A DNA stretch of 64,000 nucleotides from CAZMXS01 sp964570325 (GTDB taxonomy: Bacteria; Verrucomicrobiota; Kiritimatiellia; CAIQIC01; CAZMXS01): NCBI GenBank assembly GCA_964570325.1, contig CAZMXS010000010.1, positions 31,442 through 95,441 of the forward strand. Reading direction: 5' to 3'. Below, piece after piece: positions 1 through 8,317 of the stretch. The translations under genes were made by a program, and so were the position numbers. Numbering within the stretch: position 1 is the stretch's first letter; each line of letters begins with the position of its first letter. The notes beneath the pieces are model-generated. The model did no database searches. It was given only the letters and a program-made list of their open reading frames with translations, and was not told where the DNA came from.

Positions 1-37
1 AGGCCAACTGATTGATGGGTGGAACAATCGGGTTTGC

Positions 38-66
38 GCAAACGGGGGCCATAGGCCCCCGTTTGC
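38..66. terminator. Hairpin, likely intrinsic terminator of an upstream gene
   Basis: A perfect 13-bp inverted repeat (GCAAACGGGGGCC, loop ATA, GGCCCCCGTTTGC) gives a very stable hairpin. The downstream sequence is only moderately T-rich, so it is a plausible but not textbook terminator. It would close a gene lying left of the window and insulate the barrel gene at 171. Confidence 0.55.
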
Positions 67-170
67 CTTGTAGTAGTTTCAACGGACCGAGGAGGCGGTT
101 TTTTTCCTTTGCCAAGGGGGCGCTTTACGTAAGAATAACAACATTGATTGTTGTATAGGAGGATCAGCAA

Positions 171-749
171 ATGAAGAGATGGATTCCTGTCCTGGCCGCG
201 GTCCTGCTGGCATTCCCGGTTTTCGCGAGCGAAGTGCAGACGCTGATTGACGATACCGACCAGTGGTGGTTCTACTTCAAGCCGGAGTTCAAACTTACGC
301 GCATCGAGGATACCACCTCTGAAATTGTCGGCTTCTCTGCGGGGCCGGCGCTTAACCATGAGTTCTACTGCGGGGTCGGCGGCTACGCGCTGGTGAACTC
401 GGTGGAAGCGGACGGGTCGGACTATGGCAAACTGCGGGCCTTCGACCTCTGGTATGTCGGACTGGCCCTGGATTACACCTTCCTCAGCACCAAGATCGTG
501 CATCCCTCCGCCAGCTTGCTGATCGGCGGCGGCGCCATCAATGTCCAAGACAGTTGGGATGACGGGAACAGCGGTCTGTTTGTCGTCGAACCGGGCCTCA
601 ATTTGATGCTGAACATCAGCGAGACCGTTGAGTTGGGTGTGGGCGGCACCTATCGCTTCATGAACGGTTCCGACTCCGACGCCTTCAAAAACTCGGACAT
701 CAGCGGCTGGGGCGGCAACCTTTTCCTGCGCTGGACTGAGATGCCCTGA
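171..749 (+). CDS. Small outer-membrane beta-barrel protein
   Basis: The 192-residue product starts with a Sec signal peptide (MKRW, a hydrophobic stretch, likely cleavage after FAS near residue 20). The mature part is built of alternating short beta-strand-like segments rich in Gly, Tyr and Trp, and ends in the aromatic-rich strand NLFLRWTEMP. This is the usual look of 8-stranded OmpA/OmpW-like barrels. AGGAGG at 157-162, eight bases before the ATG, supports the start. No catalytic motif is visible, so the role (porin-like, adhesion or structural) is open. The gene is monocistronic and convergent with rsmA, whose stop lies 6 bp beyond. The barrel fold is inferred from composition and strand pattern only. 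Confidence 0.6.
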   Translation: MKRWIPVLAAVLLAFPVFASEVQTLIDDTDQWWFYFKPEFKLTRIEDTTSEIVGFSAGPALNHEFYCGVGGYALVNSVEADGSDYGKLRAFDLWYVGLALDYTFLSTKIVHPSASLLIGGGAINVQDSWDDGNSGLFVVEPGLNLMLNISETVELGVGGTYRFMNGSDSDAFKNSDISGWGGNLFLRWTEMP

Positions 750-755
750 CCGATA

Positions 756-1607
756 TCAAGCTGGAACCGCAAGCCGGGACAGTGCCAGCCACTGTTCCGG
801 CTTGATGTTTTCTGGCCGGTCGGCAGGCCGGATGCCGACCGGCTCCAGCAGCCGTTCGACGGCGGCGCCGGCCTGGCCAAGCGCGCCGGGCGCGCGCCGA
901 ACGGCCGCGCGCATCTGTTTGCGCCGCTGCGCGAAACAATGCTTCAGCAGATCGCACAGGGCGCGCATTTCGGCGGCGGTGGGCAGCGCGCCGGCGTGTC
1001 TGTCCAGGGTGACTATGGCGGAGGTGACTTCCGGCGGCGGCAGGAAACAAGTGGGGCTGATGTCCTTCAGGCGGGCCACGCTGTAGCGGACCTGGCACAA
1101 GATACCCAGCAGTCCATAATCCTTGCCGCCGGGCGCCGCGTTCAGCCGCTGAGCGACCTCCTTCTGGACCGTCACGACGATCTTTTCCAGCGGCCGTTCC
1201 CAGAGCATCAGCTCGACCAGCAGGCGACTGGCAATGGAATAGGGCAGGTTGGCGACCAGTTTGTTCACGCCGCGGCCGGCCAAGTCAGCCTCGTTCAGCG
1301 CCAAAATATCGGCCCGGATCAATTCAATGCGCGACGTATCCGCCCAGTTTTTTTCCAACCATTGGAAAAGCCGCGTGTCTTTTTCGACGGCGACGATCCG
1401 GTTTGCTTCTTGCGCCAGCCCCTCGGTCAACACACCCAGGCCGGGCCCGACCTCCAACACCGTGTCGGCCGGCGCCAGGCGCGCCGCCTGGATGATGATT
1501 TGCCGGACATTGGCATCAATCAGAAAATTCTGGCCGAGCACCTTGCTGGGGTGAAAATCCAGTTGCGCCAGCAACGCGCGGACCTCCGATGGGCGGGTCA
1601 GGTTCAT
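756..1607 (-). CDS. rsmA: 16S rRNA (adenine1518/1519-N6)-dimethyltransferase RsmA/KsgA
   Basis: RsmA dimethylates two adjacent adenines near the 3' end of 16S rRNA during 30S maturation. The 283-residue product has the family N-terminus (SKVLGQNFLIDAN), the SAM-binding loop VLEVGPGLGVLTEGL and the catalytic NLPYSIAS motif; length is normal. The ATG at 1607 overlaps the pdxA stop as ATGA, which favours it over a GTG at 1616 in the same frame. The order surA-pdxA-rsmA matches the classical proteobacterial cluster. Codons around 1351-1369 (LFQWLEK in the protein) are made of the palindrome TTTTCCAACCATTGGAAAA, the same arms as the repeats before dapA. Confidence 0.95.
   Translation of the reverse strand: MNLTRPSEVRALLAQLDFHPSKVLGQNFLIDANVRQIIIQAARLAPADTVLEVGPGLGVLTEGLAQEANRIVAVEKDTRLFQWLEKNWADTSRIELIRADILALNEADLAGRGVNKLVANLPYSIASRLLVELMLWERPLEKIVVTVQKEVAQRLNAAPGGKDYGLLGILCQVRYSVARLKDISPTCFLPPPEVTSAIVTLDRHAGALPTAAEMRALCDLLKHCFAQRRKQMRAAVRRAPGALGQAGAAVERLLEPVGIRPADRPENIKPEQWLALSRLAVPA
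1351..1369. repeat. Palindrome TTTTCCAA-N3-TTGGAAAA inside rsmA
   Basis: The sequence reads TTTTCCAACCATTGGAAAA: 8-bp arms around a 3-base centre. Both arms are identical to the two palindromes at 24396-24450 upstream of dapA, where the centre is TGA. Here the motif lies inside the rsmA reading frame without disrupting it. Confidence 0.6.
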
Positions 1608-2608
1608 CCGGACCACGGATTCCGGCGGCGGATTAGTTTATCCGCCCACCGGATGGCCGCCAGCATGCTCGCGGGATTGGCGCGGCCGCGGCCGGCAATG
1701 TCATAGGCCGTGCCGTGATCGGGTGAAGTGCGCACGATCGGCAGGCCGAGCGTCACATTAACGCCGGTCTCGAAGGCGAGCATCTTGAGCGGGGCCAGCC
1801 CTTGATCGTGGTACATTGCGATCACCGCATCGAATTGTCCGCGCACGGCCTGATGAAAGATCACATCGGCCGGAATCGGGCCGCGGACGTCGCAACCCTG
1901 CCGGCGCGCCGCGCGGACGGCGGGCGCGATTTTCTCGATTTCCTCGCGCCCCAGCAGGCCGCCATCGCCGGCGTGCGGATTGAGCCCGCAAACGCCGATC
2001 CGCGCGGCCCGGCAGCCGAGCCACGGCAAGCCTTCCGCCGCCAGTTCGATGGCCGCCAGGATATTCGCGCGCGTCAGGGCGGCGGCCACCCGCGCGAGCG
2101 GGAGATGCCGCGTCACCAGAATCACGCGCAGCGGTCCGCCGAAGAGCAGCATGGCGAAGCGTCGCGCGCCGGTGAGCGCGGCAAGGAACTCCGTATGACC
2201 GGGATATGGCACGCCGGCTTTTTGAAATCCTTCCTTTGAAATCGGCGCGGTGACCAGCGCGTCGAGCCGACCCGCGCGGCAGGCGCCGACGGCGGCGTCA
2301 ATCCAGGCGGCGGCAGCCCGGCCGGCATCGGCATACGCGCGGCCGGGCCGGAGGGTTGGGGTCAATGCCGGCGCCGGATCCCAGACCGCTACGGGATCGG
2401 TCGGCCGCGGCACACGTTCGGGGGACCAGGCGCCGGGGAACGGCTGGCGCAACCGACGGCACCACTCCCGTAGAATGGGGGCCGAACCCACCAGCACGAG
2501 TTGCGCCGACGATTCGCGGCGAAACAGACCGATCGCGCGCAGGGCGATCTCGGGGCCGATGCCGTTGACATCGCCGAGCGTGATGCCAATCCGGGGCGGG
2601 CGATTCAT
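1604..2608 (-). CDS. pdxA: 4-hydroxythreonine-4-phosphate dehydrogenase
   Basis: PdxA oxidises 4-phosphohydroxy-L-threonine, NAD-dependently, in the DXP-independent branch of pyridoxal phosphate synthesis. The 334-residue product carries the family markers in order: ITLGDVNGIGPE at the N-terminus (usually GDPxGIGPE), GHTEFLA in the middle, GLNPHAGDGG, and the metal-site segment YHDQGLAPLKM. Its start codon overlaps the stop of the upstream surA-like gene and its stop overlaps the rsmA start (both ATGA), so the three genes should be translated coupled. Confidence 0.94.
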   Translation of the reverse strand: MNRPPRIGITLGDVNGIGPEIALRAIGLFRRESSAQLVLVGSAPILREWCRRLRQPFPGAWSPERVPRPTDPVAVWDPAPALTPTLRPGRAYADAGRAAAAWIDAAVGACRAGRLDALVTAPISKEGFQKAGVPYPGHTEFLAALTGARRFAMLLFGGPLRVILVTRHLPLARVAAALTRANILAAIELAAEGLPWLGCRAARIGVCGLNPHAGDGGLLGREEIEKIAPAVRAARRQGCDVRGPIPADVIFHQAVRGQFDAVIAMYHDQGLAPLKMLAFETGVNVTLGLPIVRTSPDHGTAYDIAGRGRANPASMLAAIRWADKLIRRRNPWSG

Positions 2609-3609
2609 GGCGTCCGGCCGCTCGGCGGCTCGATGGGGAAAATGCGCACGAAATGCTTGTTACGCAGGCGGGCCATCCAGGCGTCGTAGAGGCGGGACCC
2701 CTCATCATTGCGCAGTTGGGTCTCGATTTCGTCGCGAACCTGTTCAAACGGCTGAACGGAGGCGTTCTTCCGCGCTTCAACCTGAACCAGATAGAAATCT
2801 TCGGCAGACTCGATCACCGGACTGATCTGTCCCGGCGCCAGGCCGGCGATGGCCGCGCGGATTTCCGTTTTCAGTGCGGTCGGCTCGAGCCAGCCCATAT
2901 CGCCGCCCTGCGCGGCCTTTGGCCCCTCGGAAACTTCCTTGGCCACGACGGAGAAACTCTCCCCGTCCAGCAGTCGTTCCCGGATCTCCTCCGCCTCGCG
3001 GCGCTTGACGCGTTCGTCGTTTGCGCTCACGCCTTTACCGATGACGATCATGCGGAGCTTGACCTGTTCGGGCACGCGGTATTTATCCAGGTTGCCGTCG
3101 TAAACGGCGCGGATCTCGTTGGGCGTGATGGCGATCCGGTCATTGACCTCCTTGCGCCGGAGAATCATGACCACCAATCGGTCCTTCATTTCCGCGCGCC
3201 AGTCCGCCAGGGTCATGCGGGATTCCGCCAGGGCGTCGAGAAATGCCGCCTGGTTATTGTTGAAACGGTCGTGAATAATCTCGTTGATATGGTCATCCAC
3301 GGCGCGGTCAGGCAGATTGCCGCCGGATTTGGCGAAATCCTCGAGGATCAGCGCCCGATCAATTAACGCGTTAAGCGCGTTGGTGAAGGCCGCTTCGAGT
3401 TTGGAATCGAGCTCCCGGCCGGAGTAGGTGTCGCGCAACTGCTGCTCGACCGGCTGGAACACTTCCAACACATCGCCGATGGTGATGACGCGGGCGTTGA
3501 CCAAAGCCGCGAAACTGTCAATCGGGATGGCGCGATAACGGGGTTCGGCCCGGCCGGCCGGCGCCGCCAGCAGCCCCGCCAGCAACAGGATGGAAAGACG
3601 TTTCAACAT
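2605..3609 (-). CDS. surA: SurA-like periplasmic chaperone / peptidyl-prolyl isomerase
   Basis: The product has a signal peptide (MLKRLS followed by a Leu/Ala-rich core), a SurA N-terminal-like alpha-helical region (IDSFAALVNARVITIGDV onward, about residues 27-170) and one PpiC-type parvulin domain (about 180-290, with GGDMGWLE and LAPGQISPVI). E. coli SurA has two parvulin domains; this protein of about 334 residues has one. It should escort unfolded outer-membrane proteins through the periplasm. Position before pdxA-rsmA supports the surA assignment. The start is taken at ATG 3609; an in-frame ATG at 3621 would add MISG. No clear Shine-Dalgarno helps decide. Confidence 0.85.
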   Translation of the reverse strand: MLKRLSILLLAGLLAAPAGRAEPRYRAIPIDSFAALVNARVITIGDVLEVFQPVEQQLRDTYSGRELDSKLEAAFTNALNALIDRALILEDFAKSGGNLPDRAVDDHINEIIHDRFNNNQAAFLDALAESRMTLADWRAEMKDRLVVMILRRKEVNDRIAITPNEIRAVYDGNLDKYRVPEQVKLRMIVIGKGVSANDERVKRREAEEIRERLLDGESFSVVAKEVSEGPKAAQGGDMGWLEPTALKTEIRAAIAGLAPGQISPVIESAEDFYLVQVEARKNASVQPFEQVRDEIETQLRNDEGSRLYDAWMARLRNKHFVRIFPIEPPSGRTP

Positions 3610-3680
3610 ACCGCTAATCATGCGCTTTTTTCGGGCGAAATATGGCAGATGCCAGCGCGGCGCGCAACGGGTTTGTGCAA

Positions 3681-4409
3681 TCACCAAACGCAGGCCAGCG
3701 CGCGGCCGGGGAGCGCCAGCGAGGAGCCCGGGCGGGCGCTTTGGATTTCGACGAAGACATCGTCCGCCCAAACTGTTTGTCGCGCGGTGATGTGTTGGGC
3801 GGCGAGCACCAGCGACACGCGCATGGCCACCGCGCCCGGCGGCGCGCGATCGGTGCCTTCCACCAAGTGCCAGGTATCCGGTCCATAACCGGCGGCGGGA
3901 TTGAACGGCGGGCCGAGGTAGATGTGCATGGGATAGAGGTTGCGCGCGGCGGCGTCGGTGTAATATTCGATTCGGAGTTGGGCGGTCACCGCGCTGTCGG
4001 CCAAGGGGTGAATGGACGAGCTGAAGTACAACCAGGCCCCGATTCGCACTTTGCGCCCCGCGCGGCAGGGATAGACCTGCGAAACCGCGGCCCAAGCCAC
4101 TGCCGTGGGGTCCGTGCCCAGATTCCAGACGTCCAGCCGGACGGCGCGCGCGCCGCTGCGCGCGAAATCGCTCGCGCCGGTGGTGACCAGCGCGGCCGCG
4201 CCGGCGCCTCCGCGCATGCCGCCGGCCTGCGGTTTTTCCCAGCCGGCGGGGGGCATGCGCTCGAAATTGATCAGCGTCTGCTGGGCGCGCACGTATAAGC
4301 CGACGGCGCCGGCAATCAAGGCCAGCGCCAGGACCAGCGCGCGTCGGCGACGGCCCCGTGGCCGACCGGATGGTGTTCTGCAACAGGTTGCCATGGGACG
4401 GATATCCAT
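3681..4409 (-). CDS. Membrane-anchored or secreted protein with a CBM-like jelly-roll domain
   Basis: The 242-residue protein has a basic N-terminus (RPRGRRRRA) followed by a hydrophobic helix, then one beta-rich domain. The ending QTVWADDVFVEIQ resembles the FDD-type last strand of carbohydrate-binding-like jelly-rolls, the same signature seen repeatedly in the giant protein at 49821-55682. It lies 71 bp upstream of surA on the same strand and may be first in that operon. Alternative start: ATG at 4394 (MATCC). No enzyme motif is visible; ligand and role are unknown. Confidence 0.5.
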   Translation of the reverse strand: MDIRPMATCCRTPSGRPRGRRRRALVLALALIAGAVGLYVRAQQTLINFERMPPAGWEKPQAGGMRGGAGAAALVTTGASDFARSGARAVRLDVWNLGTDPTAVAWAAVSQVYPCRAGRKVRIGAWLYFSSSIHPLADSAVTAQLRIEYYTDAAARNLYPMHIYLGPPFNPAAGYGPDTWHLVEGTDRAPPGAVAMRVSLVLAAQHITARQTVWADDVFVEIQSARPGSSLALPGRALACVW

Positions 4410-4502
4410 TTCCGCCGGTTGTGGATAATGGCGCTCCGGCGGGCCTTGCCAAGCCTTTTTCTTCAGGCCGATTGATGCATCCGTAATGGCCCCAGCCCAA
4501 GA

Positions 4503-5840
4503 TCAGCCGGGAATGGCTGACTTTTGGGGTTCCGTTGTATCCGGATGGGTGGATTGATGCGGCACAGGCTCAAAGATGGAACCTTCGAATCCCGTCCGGC
4601 GCAGATGCCGTTTCCAGAGCAGCGCGAGACCGCCCCGGGCGGTTTCGCGGTAGGCGCTCTGCAGATCGTGGCCCGTTCGGCGCATCACCTCAATGACATC
4701 GTCGAAGCTGACCAGGTGGCGGCCATCGGTCAGCACGGCGAAAGTGGCGCACTCAAAGGCGCGCAGACACCCGGCCAGGTTGCGCTCAATGCAGGGGATC
4801 TGCACATACCCTTCAATCGGATCGCAGGTAAGGCCGAGGTGGTGTTCCATCGCGATCTCGGCGGCGTATTCGATCTGGTGCAGCGAGCCGTCGAGAATCT
4901 GCGCGCCCGCCGCCGCCGCCATTGAGCAGGCCGAGCCGACTTCCGCCTGGCAACCGGCCTCGGCGCCCGAGATGGAAGCGTTGGCGCGGATTACCGAACC
5001 GAACAGCCCGGCGGTCGCCAATGCGCGCAGCAAAACCGATTCGGGGGTTTGCTTCACGGTCGCGAAATAGTAAAGCAGGCCCGGCACGATGCCGGCCGAG
5101 CCGCATGTTGGGGCGGTGACTACCGCGCTGCCGTTGGCATTTTCCTCGGCTACCGCCAGCGCATAGGCGGAAATCAGCGCGAGGTCGCGCTGGGGTGTTT
5201 CCAAGTGGCGGGCGCGCAGGGCCGTGGCCGGCGCGCGGCGCGCCAGTTCCAAGGCGCCGGGCAACAGGATCTGCCGGCTGTTCAGGCCGCGGTCCACGCT
5301 TTCGCGCATCGCGCGCCAGATCATCTGGAGCCGCGGCCAGAGGTCCGTTTCCATCCGTTCGACCAGTTGCCAAAGGGCCAGTTTTTCGGTTTGGCAAAGC
5401 GCGATGGCATCGGCGATGCTGCGGATAGGGTATTGGATGCCGGCGCCGGTGGACACCGATCCCTGTTCGTCCGCCACATTACCGCCGCCGACGCTGTACG
5501 CCGTCCATTCGGCCAGCAAACGCCCTTGGGCATCCAGCGCCTCGAACTTCATGGTATTGGGATGGCGCAGGGTTGGGGTGGTCGTGTCCCAGATGAACTC
5601 GCAGGGCGCGGGCGCCAGCGCCCCGGCAATAGCCAGGTCGGTCAGGTGGCCGCGGCCAGTGGCCGCGAGACTGCCATAAAGGGTGACCCGTACGCGGGCC
5701 GGCTGACCGGTCAGGCGGGTGGCGAAATGCCGCGCGGCCAGCGCCGGGCCCATGCTATGGGAGCTCGATGGCCCGACGCCGATCTTAAAGGTTTCGAAGA
5801 TCGAACCGATGGTTTGCGTGTTGCTCATGCGCACCCGCAT
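4503..5840 (-). CDS. sdaA: L-serine ammonia-lyase (iron-sulfur type, single chain)
   Basis: This enzyme deaminates L-serine to pyruvate using a [4Fe-4S] cluster. The N-terminal beta domain shows GVGPSSSHSMGP; the alpha domain shows TCGSAGIVPG, and cysteines in GCQAEVGSAC, TCDPIEG and IPCIERN fit the cluster ligands. The length of 445 residues is normal for the fused alpha-beta form. ATG 5840 gives MRVRMSN; the start could equally be ATG 5828 (MSNTQT). It is divergent from the chemosensory operon, with about 40 bp between the two starts, so promoters must overlap. Confidence 0.93.
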   Translation of the reverse strand: MRVRMSNTQTIGSIFETFKIGVGPSSSHSMGPALAARHFATRLTGQPARVRVTLYGSLAATGRGHLTDLAIAGALAPAPCEFIWDTTTPTLRHPNTMKFEALDAQGRLLAEWTAYSVGGGNVADEQGSVSTGAGIQYPIRSIADAIALCQTEKLALWQLVERMETDLWPRLQMIWRAMRESVDRGLNSRQILLPGALELARRAPATALRARHLETPQRDLALISAYALAVAEENANGSAVVTAPTCGSAGIVPGLLYYFATVKQTPESVLLRALATAGLFGSVIRANASISGAEAGCQAEVGSACSMAAAAGAQILDGSLHQIEYAAEIAMEHHLGLTCDPIEGYVQIPCIERNLAGCLRAFECATFAVLTDGRHLVSFDDVIEVMRRTGHDLQSAYRETARGGLALLWKRHLRRTGFEGSIFEPVPHQSTHPDTTEPQKSAIPG

Positions 5841-5879
5841 AATGTATTGATTAGTCCGGCAGAACGAAAGACTGATTCC

Positions 5880-6344
5880 ATGCTGCAGGTTTTATTCCAG
5901 ATCGGCAGCGACCGGTATGCCTTGGACAGCCGGCAGGTGGTGGAGATTGTCCCCCGTGTTCGTTTCAAAGAGGTTCCCGGCGCGCCGGACTATGTGCGCG
6001 GGCTGTTTGAGTATCGCGGCCGGATCGTGCCGGTGATTGACCTCTGCCGCCTAGTCGGCAAGCCGGCCGCGCCGGACCTGATGAGTTCACGGATCATGCT
6101 GGTGAATTATCCGGACCGCCGCGGCGGCGCCCAAGTGCTGGGTTTGCTGGCGGAAAACGTCACGGATACGGTTCGCCCGTCGCCCGGCGCGTCCCAACCG
6201 GCTGCCGTGGCGGCGCCGGCCGCCGAGTTCCTGGGCCCGGTGGCCGCAACCGACGCGGGCCTGGTCCAGGAGGTGCGCGTTGCCGACCTGCTGCCGCCGG
6301 ACGCACAGGCGCTGCTGTTTCCGGCTGGGGAGAATGGCGCTTGA
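5880..6344 (+). CDS. CheW-type coupling protein (WspB-like)
   Basis: A single CheW domain of 154 residues (FQIGSDRYALDSRQVVEIVP, then PDYVRGLFEYRGRIVPVIDL) links chemoreceptor arrays to the CheA kinase in the cytoplasm. It is the first gene of a cluster whose order equals wspB-C-D-E-F-R. The C-terminus is extended by an Ala/Pro-rich stretch. The stop overlaps the TTG start of cheR. The ATG at 5880 is chosen because the CheW fold begins directly after it; the reading frame further upstream is antisense to sdaA. Confidence 0.88.
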   Translation: MLQVLFQIGSDRYALDSRQVVEIVPRVRFKEVPGAPDYVRGLFEYRGRIVPVIDLCRLVGKPAAPDLMSSRIMLVNYPDRRGGAQVLGLLAENVTDTVRPSPGASQPAAVAAPAAEFLGPVAATDAGLVQEVRVADLLPPDAQALLFPAGENGA

Positions 6345-7597
6345 GCGGCGGCTTGCCCAGCATTGCGGCCTGGTTGCGGGACCACATCGGCTTGAACGCC
6401 GAATCCATTTCCCCCGCGGTGGTGGAGCGCATCGCGCGCGGGCGGATGGCGGAAACCGGCGTTACAACGGAGGCCGCGTATTTGCGCCGACTCCGCGCGG
6501 ATGCGGCCGAGGTAACGGCGTTGATTGATGCCGTGGCGGTGCCTGAAACGTGGTTTTTTCGCGATACCCAGCCATTCGAGCTGCTCAAGCAATTCGCTGC
6601 GCGCGAGTGGCGCGGCGCGCATCCCGGCCAGCCGTTGCGCGTGTTGTCCATTCCCTGCGCAACCGGGGAGGAGGCATATTCAATTGCCATCAGCCTGCTG
6701 GAAGCCGACTTCACCGCCGAGGAGTTTATGGTGGATGCCGTGGACATTAGCGCCCAGGCGCTGGAGGCCGCCCGGCGCGGGATTTATCGGCGGCACTCGT
6801 TTCGCGAGCGCGATCGAATTTTCGATATTCGTTATTTTGAGGAGACGGACACCGGTTGGAGTGTTCGGCCCGCCGTGCGCGCTTCCGTTCATTTCCACCA
6901 CGCGAATGCATTGGATTTCAGCGCCGCGCGCCACAACCGCCACTATCATGTTGTTTTCTGCCGCAACCTCCTCATTTACCTCGACGCGCCGGCGCGGCGG
7001 CGGCTGGTGGATAACCTGGATCGCCTGCTGGAACCCGGCGGACTTTTTTTTCTTGGCCATGCCGAAGCGGCGCATATTTTTCTGCCGAACTATGAATCGG
7101 CCCATTTCCCTCGGGCATTCGCCGCGCGCAAGCCGGCGCGGCCCATCCCGCCGCCGCCAGCCCGGCCTGTGACGCCCGCGCCCGTGCGCATGACCACGCC
7201 AACTCTTTCGTTTCCACCCGCGCCGCCAAACCCGCCGGCCAATTCGGATGCCGTGGATTCGGCCGCGGCCCGCGCCGCCTTGGCGCCGCGCCTGGCGCTT
7301 GCGCGGGAGCTGGCCGATCGCGGAGATTTGGACGCGGCGGAGGATATCTGCCGCGGCATTGTCGCAACGCAACCCATTTGCGCGGACGCCTATTGCATTT
7401 GGGGGGTGGCCGCGCTGGCGCGCAACCGCTTTGATCAGGCGGAAACTTTGTTCCGGAAAACGCTGTATTTGGATCCGCATCACGATCAAGCCTTGACGCA
7501 CCTGAGCCTGATTATGGAAAAACAGGGACAAAACGCGCAGGCGGAGCGCTATCGGCGCCTGGCGGCGCAGAAAGGCAGGCAGCCTGAACCGGTATAA
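6341..7597 (+). CDS. CheR-type chemoreceptor methyltransferase with C-terminal TPR (WspC-like)
   Basis: The 418-residue protein has a CheR N-terminal helical domain, then the SAM-dependent domain with ETWFFRD, LSIPCATGEEAYS and the segment FCRNLLIYLD. A Pro-rich linker (about residues 270-300) leads to two or three TPR-like helical pairs (GDLDAAEDICRGIVATQP; NRFDQAETLFRKTLYLDP). The CheR-TPR layout is typical of WspC. It methylates glutamates of the receptor. The TTG start overlaps the cheW TGA (TTGA). No receptor gene is present in the window. Confidence 0.9.
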   Translation: MSGGLPSIAAWLRDHIGLNAESISPAVVERIARGRMAETGVTTEAAYLRRLRADAAEVTALIDAVAVPETWFFRDTQPFELLKQFAAREWRGAHPGQPLRVLSIPCATGEEAYSIAISLLEADFTAEEFMVDAVDISAQALEAARRGIYRRHSFRERDRIFDIRYFEETDTGWSVRPAVRASVHFHHANALDFSAARHNRHYHVVFCRNLLIYLDAPARRRLVDNLDRLLEPGGLFFLGHAEAAHIFLPNYESAHFPRAFAARKPARPIPPPPARPVTPAPVRMTTPTLSFPPAPPNPPANSDAVDSAAARAALAPRLALARELADRGDLDAAEDICRGIVATQPICADAYCIWGVAALARNRFDQAETLFRKTLYLDPHHDQALTHLSLIMEKQGQNAQAERYRRLAAQKGRQPEPV

Positions 7598-7639
7598 AGC
7601 CGGCCCCCGCAAAGCGCAACCGGCTGAAGGCAAAATACT

Positions 7640-8317
7640 ATGTCCGCTCATCACCCAACCCCGCCGCCCGAATGTTGGAATCGGATCGGCATTGCCGGCG
7701 CAGGTTCCTGCCCGCGCCTGCCGGAGTTCATTCATTGCCGCAACTGCCCCGTCTACGCTGCCGCGGGCCGGAAACTGCTCGAACGCGAGGGGCCGGCCGA
7801 CTATATCGAGGAGTGGACCCGCAACCTGGCCCGGCGCAAGGAAGCGACGGATACCGCGACCCTTTCGATAATGGTCTTCCGGTTCGCGGACGAATGGCTG
7901 GGATTAAGGGCCGAGTACTGTGAAAAAGTGTCGCCGGTGCGGCCCATTCACCGGCTGCCGCACCGCACCAACGCCATTCTGACCGGCATGGCAAACATTG
8001 ACGGCGAGCTGCTGCTGTGCGGCTCGCTGGGCGGGCTGCTGAAAGTGGAAGAGACGGCGCCGCCCCCGGCCGGCGGCGATGGCGCAGCCCGGCGCATGCT
8101 GGTGATCGGTCCGGTTGCGGATCGTTGGGTGCTGCCCGTGGATGAAGTGGCGGGAATTCAACGGGTGGATCCGGGGCGGATCACCGCGCCGCCGGTCAGC
8201 GTGGCCAAGGCGGCCCATCCGCTTGTCACCGGCATGTTCGATGTTGGCGGGCGTCCAACCGCGCTGTTGGACGCGGAACGACTGGCCGCAGCCCTCAAGC
8301 GTAGCCTAAGCCTATGA
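7640..8317 (+). CDS. CheW-like coupling protein with Cys-rich N-terminus (WspD-like)
   Basis: The first 45 residues contain CWNRIGIAGAGSCP and HCRNCPVYAAAGRKLL, the Cys motif that marks WspD-type coupling proteins. A CheW domain follows (about residues 75-220: IMVFRFADEWLGL, HRLPHRTNAILTGMANIDGELL). The Cys set suggests metal binding or a redox role, but its function is not established to my knowledge. A 42-bp gap separates it from cheR; its stop overlaps the cheA start (ATGA). Confidence 0.88.
   Translation: MSAHHPTPPPECWNRIGIAGAGSCPRLPEFIHCRNCPVYAAAGRKLLEREGPADYIEEWTRNLARRKEATDTATLSIMVFRFADEWLGLRAEYCEKVSPVRPIHRLPHRTNAILTGMANIDGELLLCGSLGGLLKVEETAPPPAGGDGAARRMLVIGPVADRWVLPVDEVAGIQRVDPGRITAPPVSVAKAAHPLVTGMFDVGGRPTALLDAERLAAALKRSLSL

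Noticed and set aside
3622..4500. Long upstream extension of the surA reading frame
   Set aside because: The added 290 or so residues are Arg/Gly/Pro-rich, have no family similarity, and lie opposite the better supported gene at 3681-4409 in another frame. A signal peptide starts at 3609.
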